Positions 5,024 through 7,163 of a DNA stretch of 7,163 nt are shown piece after piece. Origin of the DNA: Spongiibacteraceae bacterium. GTDB taxonomy: Bacteria > Pseudomonadota > Gammaproteobacteria > Pseudomonadales > PIVM01. Made by a program: the position numbers and the translations under genes. The stretch lies in assembly GCA_030618505.1 (NCBI GenBank), contig JAUXDF010000164.1, positions 1-7,163 of the forward strand, in the 5' to 3' direction. The notes beneath the pieces were generated by a model. It did not search any database. It was not told where the DNA came from and saw only the letters and a list, made by a program, of their open reading frames with translations. How positions within the stretch are numbered: position 1 is the stretch's first letter; each line of letters begins with the position of its first letter.

Positions 5024-5990
5024 CATCCTCGGTGATGTTATTTTGAAATTGCGTGGATGATAGAACAATACCTTGCGGGCGACCTTTAGTATTTTCAAAA
5101 ATTCGCCAAACATAAGCACCCACAATACCTAAGCCAAAAAGATTTAATGTGCCAAAACCGAGAATGACAAGTATAGTTGTAAAATATCCTGGGACAGTGG
5201 CCCCGGTAGCAAGATAACTAATCAGTACGGCGGCGCCAAGAATAGTCGATAGCCCTAAGCCCAAAGCGCCGACAATCAGCAGTATCCAAATAGGCAGATC
5301 GGTAAAAGCGAGAATGCTGTTCACCAGATAGTTTACTTTCTTGCTAAAACTCCAGCCGCTACTGCCGTGCTTTCTTTCCAGTCGCGTATAGCTGAATTCC
5401 TTTCGTCGATAGCCGAGCCAGAAAAGTAAACCAATCAAAGAAGTATTGGACTCCTTCAGTGCCAGCAGTTGATCCCTAACCGGCTTATTACAGGCAAAGA
5501 TATCAACACCGCCGGAGGGCATTTCTTTTTGCACAAATCGGCGGTATAAGCCCCAGAATAGTTTGGCGGAAAACTGATTGACCATAGCGTCATTGCGCTC
5601 TTCTCGCACGCCAACAGTCACATCACAGTCCTGATGTTCGAGTGCATTAAAAAAACTGAGAATTAATTCAGGAGGCTCTTGCAGGTCTGCTGCCATCACC
5701 GCGAAATAAATACCCTTGGCATGCTCAAGGCCGGTTCTAATCGCAGTAAACGAGCCAAAGTTTCGACTTAAAAGAATAAGCTGTGATGTGAAATTCTGTT
5801 CTGGCAGACTCTTTTGAAGTACGGAGTAGGAGAAGTCTGGGCTGCCATCTACCACAAAAACTGCTTCTAGCTGTTTGTTTAGCTTTGTGTTGAGTCGGTC
5901 AATGGTCGCAAGCAATTCGGGGATAGACCCTTCATTGTTGTAGACGGGGATGATGAGTGAATACATAGTATTTGGTTGCTTTAATGGCAT
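5016..5990 (-). CDS. GtrB/DPM1-like membrane glycosyltransferase, family 2
   Basis: A 324-residue polyprenyl-phosphate glycosyltransferase of the GtrB/ArnC/DPM1 type. It begins with YSLIIPVYNNEGSIPELL (10-27). VVDGSPDFS (46-54) follows, then RNFGSFTAIRTGLEHAKG (76-93) and MAADLQEPPELI (99-110), which is the family's DxD site. The first Asp is Ala here (A100-A101-D102), a variant I believe is widespread in this subfamily, so not by itself a sign of inactivity. PSGGVDIFACN (158-168) and RKHGSSGWSFSKKVNYL (206-222) are the conserved acceptor-binding segments. Two membrane helices lie at about 232-256 and 267-293, then FENTKGRPQGIV (298-309), the usual GtrB-like end. It is expected to load a sugar onto undecaprenyl phosphate on the cytoplasmic face, feeding a GtrA-type flippase. 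An internal Met at residue 9 (start 5966) is an equally good start; neither has a clear ribosome site. Confidence 0.85.
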   Translation of the reverse strand: MPLKQPNTMYSLIIPVYNNEGSIPELLATIDRLNTKLNKQLEAVFVVDGSPDFSYSVLQKSLPEQNFTSQLILLSRNFGSFTAIRTGLEHAKGIYFAVMAADLQEPPELILSFFNALEHQDCDVTVGVREERNDAMVNQFSAKLFWGLYRRFVQKEMPSGGVDIFACNKPVRDQLLALKESNTSLIGLLFWLGYRRKEFSYTRLERKHGSSGWSFSKKVNYLVNSILAFTDLPIWILLIVGALGLGLSTILGAAVLISYLATGATVPGYFTTILVILGFGTLNLFGLGIVGAYVWRIFENTKGRPQGIVLSSTQFQNNITEDAK

Positions 5991-6114
5991 GGTTAATGAG
6001 CTGATTGTATCCCATCTTATTGCTTGCTTGCTAGCAGGCTTCCCGCATCTTGCTTATGTCGATATACTCGATTCAGTCTTTGCCTCTGTGATTCACATCT
6101 GATTGCGATAAGCT
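5991..6114. promoter_or_regulatory. Divergent intergenic region with weak promoter signals
   Basis: These 124 bases separate the divergent GtrB-like and GNAT genes and must hold both promoters. For the plus strand, TATACT (6063-6068) is a fair -10 without a good -35. For the minus strand, TACAAT (plus positions 6004-6009) is a fair -10; it would give a very short leader to 5990 and a normal one to 5966, favouring the internal Met start. A 14-bp dyad, GCTTGCTAGCAGGC (6026-6039, one T-G mismatch), lies between and might bind a regulator. Confidence 0.35.
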
Positions 6115-7119
6115 ATGAAACTGCAAATAATAAAATTGTTCGATCTACCGGATTACAACGATGTACTGGGTGAAATAGGCTCTGTTTCCCGCCATCTTGA
6201 TTATCACTTCCTGGCTGACGTGAGGCGTGAATACAGCGAGGCTCTACTACTAAAGGGTATGCTGCCCGAAAATTTTGAGGGCAAGGCCTGGGTCGCTAGC
6301 GAGGGTGGTCAGCTAAAGGGTTGGTTATGCTTGCAGGGCTTGCCATGGGATTCAGCAATACTCGGTTATCCTGCCTTGAAAATTACCCAGTTGGAAACCT
6401 TTAATGCCAGCGCGCGCGAAGCAGAAAACATTATTGATGCCTTGCTGGATGTCGTTTTGGTAACGCTTCAGGGTTTGCCACGAGCCCACTGTCATTTGCG
6501 TGTTCCGCGCGATAACGGAGACTTTGAGAATTCTTTGATCAAGTCAGCCTTTAAAAAGGTAGAAAACATAAACACCTACGGCGCGCGCCTGGGTGATATT
6601 GGTGACGAGTTGGCTAACAACAAGGTAATGCCGGTTGAAACGCGCTTTATTGAATCCGATGATATTGCCTGGGCTCGACAACTATCAAAAGAGGCGGTAA
6701 ACCCCAATGACCGTTTTCATGCGGATAATTTTCTGGCAAGTTTAGCGGATGAATTTATGGAGGCCTGGGTTGATGGTTGTACCGCAGGCTTCTGCGACAG
6801 TAATTTTATTGCTTTGTCTGAGGGTAATCGAGCTGGATTTGCATTATGGCAATCTGGGCAGGGTGAAAAGGAAAAACTGGGGGTTCAAATTGCGAAACTC
6901 GCCCTTGGTGCCGTTTCAAGCGCATTTTCAGGTCGTGGCATTCACCGTACTTTGGTAGCTCGAGGTTGTGAGCACTTTGTGAATGAGGGGGCAGATTGGG
7001 TACTTATGGCTACTCAGGCGGAAAATGGCGCCGCAATTCATTCAATGACGATCTTGGGTTGGCGTTTGCTGCACCGGGAGGCAACGTGGTCGATAGGGGT
7101 TGGGCCGATATTATCTTGA
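6115..7119 (+). CDS. GNAT-family N-acetyltransferase, WecD-like
   Basis: A 334-residue cytoplasmic protein with two halves. The N-terminal half has GLPWDSAILGYPALKITQLE (75-94), close to the 'LxWDSxxFGxxvaxl' signature of WecD-like dTDP-fucosamine (dTDP-4-amino-4,6-dideoxygalactose) acetyltransferases. The C-terminal half is the GNAT acetyl-CoA-binding domain: GVQIAKLALGAVSSAFSGRG (256-275), continuing IHRTL, is motif A with its pyrophosphate loop (SGRGIHRTL). TQAENGAAIHSMTILGWRLL (300-319) is motif B, matching 'TQxxNxxAixxyxxlGF'. It is longer than WecD of Escherichia coli (about 220 residues), the extra length lying in the N-terminal part and middle. It probably N-acetylates an amino sugar nucleotide for a surface glycan; the substrate is inferred. 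It has no clear ribosome site (gataag is weak). The following gene lies beyond the window edge, so a WecE-type partner cannot be checked here. Confidence 0.7.
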   Translation: MKLQIIKLFDLPDYNDVLGEIGSVSRHLDYHFLADVRREYSEALLLKGMLPENFEGKAWVASEGGQLKGWLCLQGLPWDSAILGYPALKITQLETFNASAREAENIIDALLDVVLVTLQGLPRAHCHLRVPRDNGDFENSLIKSAFKKVENINTYGARLGDIGDELANNKVMPVETRFIESDDIAWARQLSKEAVNPNDRFHADNFLASLADEFMEAWVDGCTAGFCDSNFIALSEGNRAGFALWQSGQGEKEKLGVQIAKLALGAVSSAFSGRGIHRTLVARGCEHFVNEGADWVLMATQAENGAAIHSMTILGWRLLHREATWSIGVGPILS

Positions 7120-7137
7120 GGCCATCTAGCGGCTGAT

Positions 7138-7161
7138 TATAGTATCACTAATGATGCTATA
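7138..7161. repeat. Small inverted repeat at the right edge
   Basis: ATAGTATCA (7139-7147) pairs with TGATGCTAT (7152-7160) around a ctaa loop, with one T-G wobble and one extra outer T-A pair. It lies 18 bases after the GNAT stop and just before a terminal ATG at 7161-7163. It is AT-rich and lacks a T-run, so its role as a terminator or operator is uncertain. Confidence 0.35.
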
Positions 7162-7163
7162 TG

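Noticed and set aside
6749..6958. 69-codon frame inside the acetyltransferase gene
   Set aside because: A shadow in another frame of the GNAT domain.

Overview
The window reads as an accessory, glycan-modifying stretch of a bacterial chromosome, probably from a gammaproteobacterium. That assignment is an inference from moderate base composition, the protein family mix and a REP-type 'attcc...gggaat' hairpin. No housekeeping gene or RNA gene is present to fix the taxonomy.

Layout: (1) Positions 1-594 hold no convincing intact gene. The stretch opens with a 70-base near-perfect palindrome and includes a start-less open frame on the minus strand that may be a gene relic. (2) Positions 595-2322 carry two co-directional genes: a class I SAM-dependent methyltransferase and a family 2 glycosyltransferase with two C-terminal membrane segments. 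(3) Positions about 2323-4618 form a toxin-antitoxin block. An extended -10 promoter with two adjacent dyads precedes an AbiE-type pair: an AbiEi/DUF6088-like antitoxin with an unusual C-terminal extension of about 140 residues, overlapping an AbiEii nucleotidyltransferase toxin. A REP-like hairpin and a truncated relic of a Phd/YefM antitoxin follow. (4) Positions 4619-5990 hold a GtrA-like flippase-type membrane protein and a GtrB/DPM1-like membrane glycosyltransferase. They point towards each other and overlap by 8 bases at their 3' ends. (5) Positions 6115-7119 encode a GNAT acetyltransferase resembling WecD (dTDP-fucosamine acetyltransferase family), divergent from the GtrB-like gene.

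How they may work together: methyltransferase, two polyprenyl-linked-type glycosyltransferases, a GtrA-like protein and a sugar N-acetyltransferase are parts expected of a surface polysaccharide or O-antigen decoration locus. The toxin-antitoxin block looks like a mobile or defence insertion between glycan genes, a common pattern in variable surface-glycan regions. The exact glycan cannot be read from this window. The least ordinary parts are the long AbiEi-like antitoxin with its dyad-studded promoter, the decayed second antitoxin next to it, the tail-to-tail GtrA/GtrB pair and the large palindrome at the left edge.
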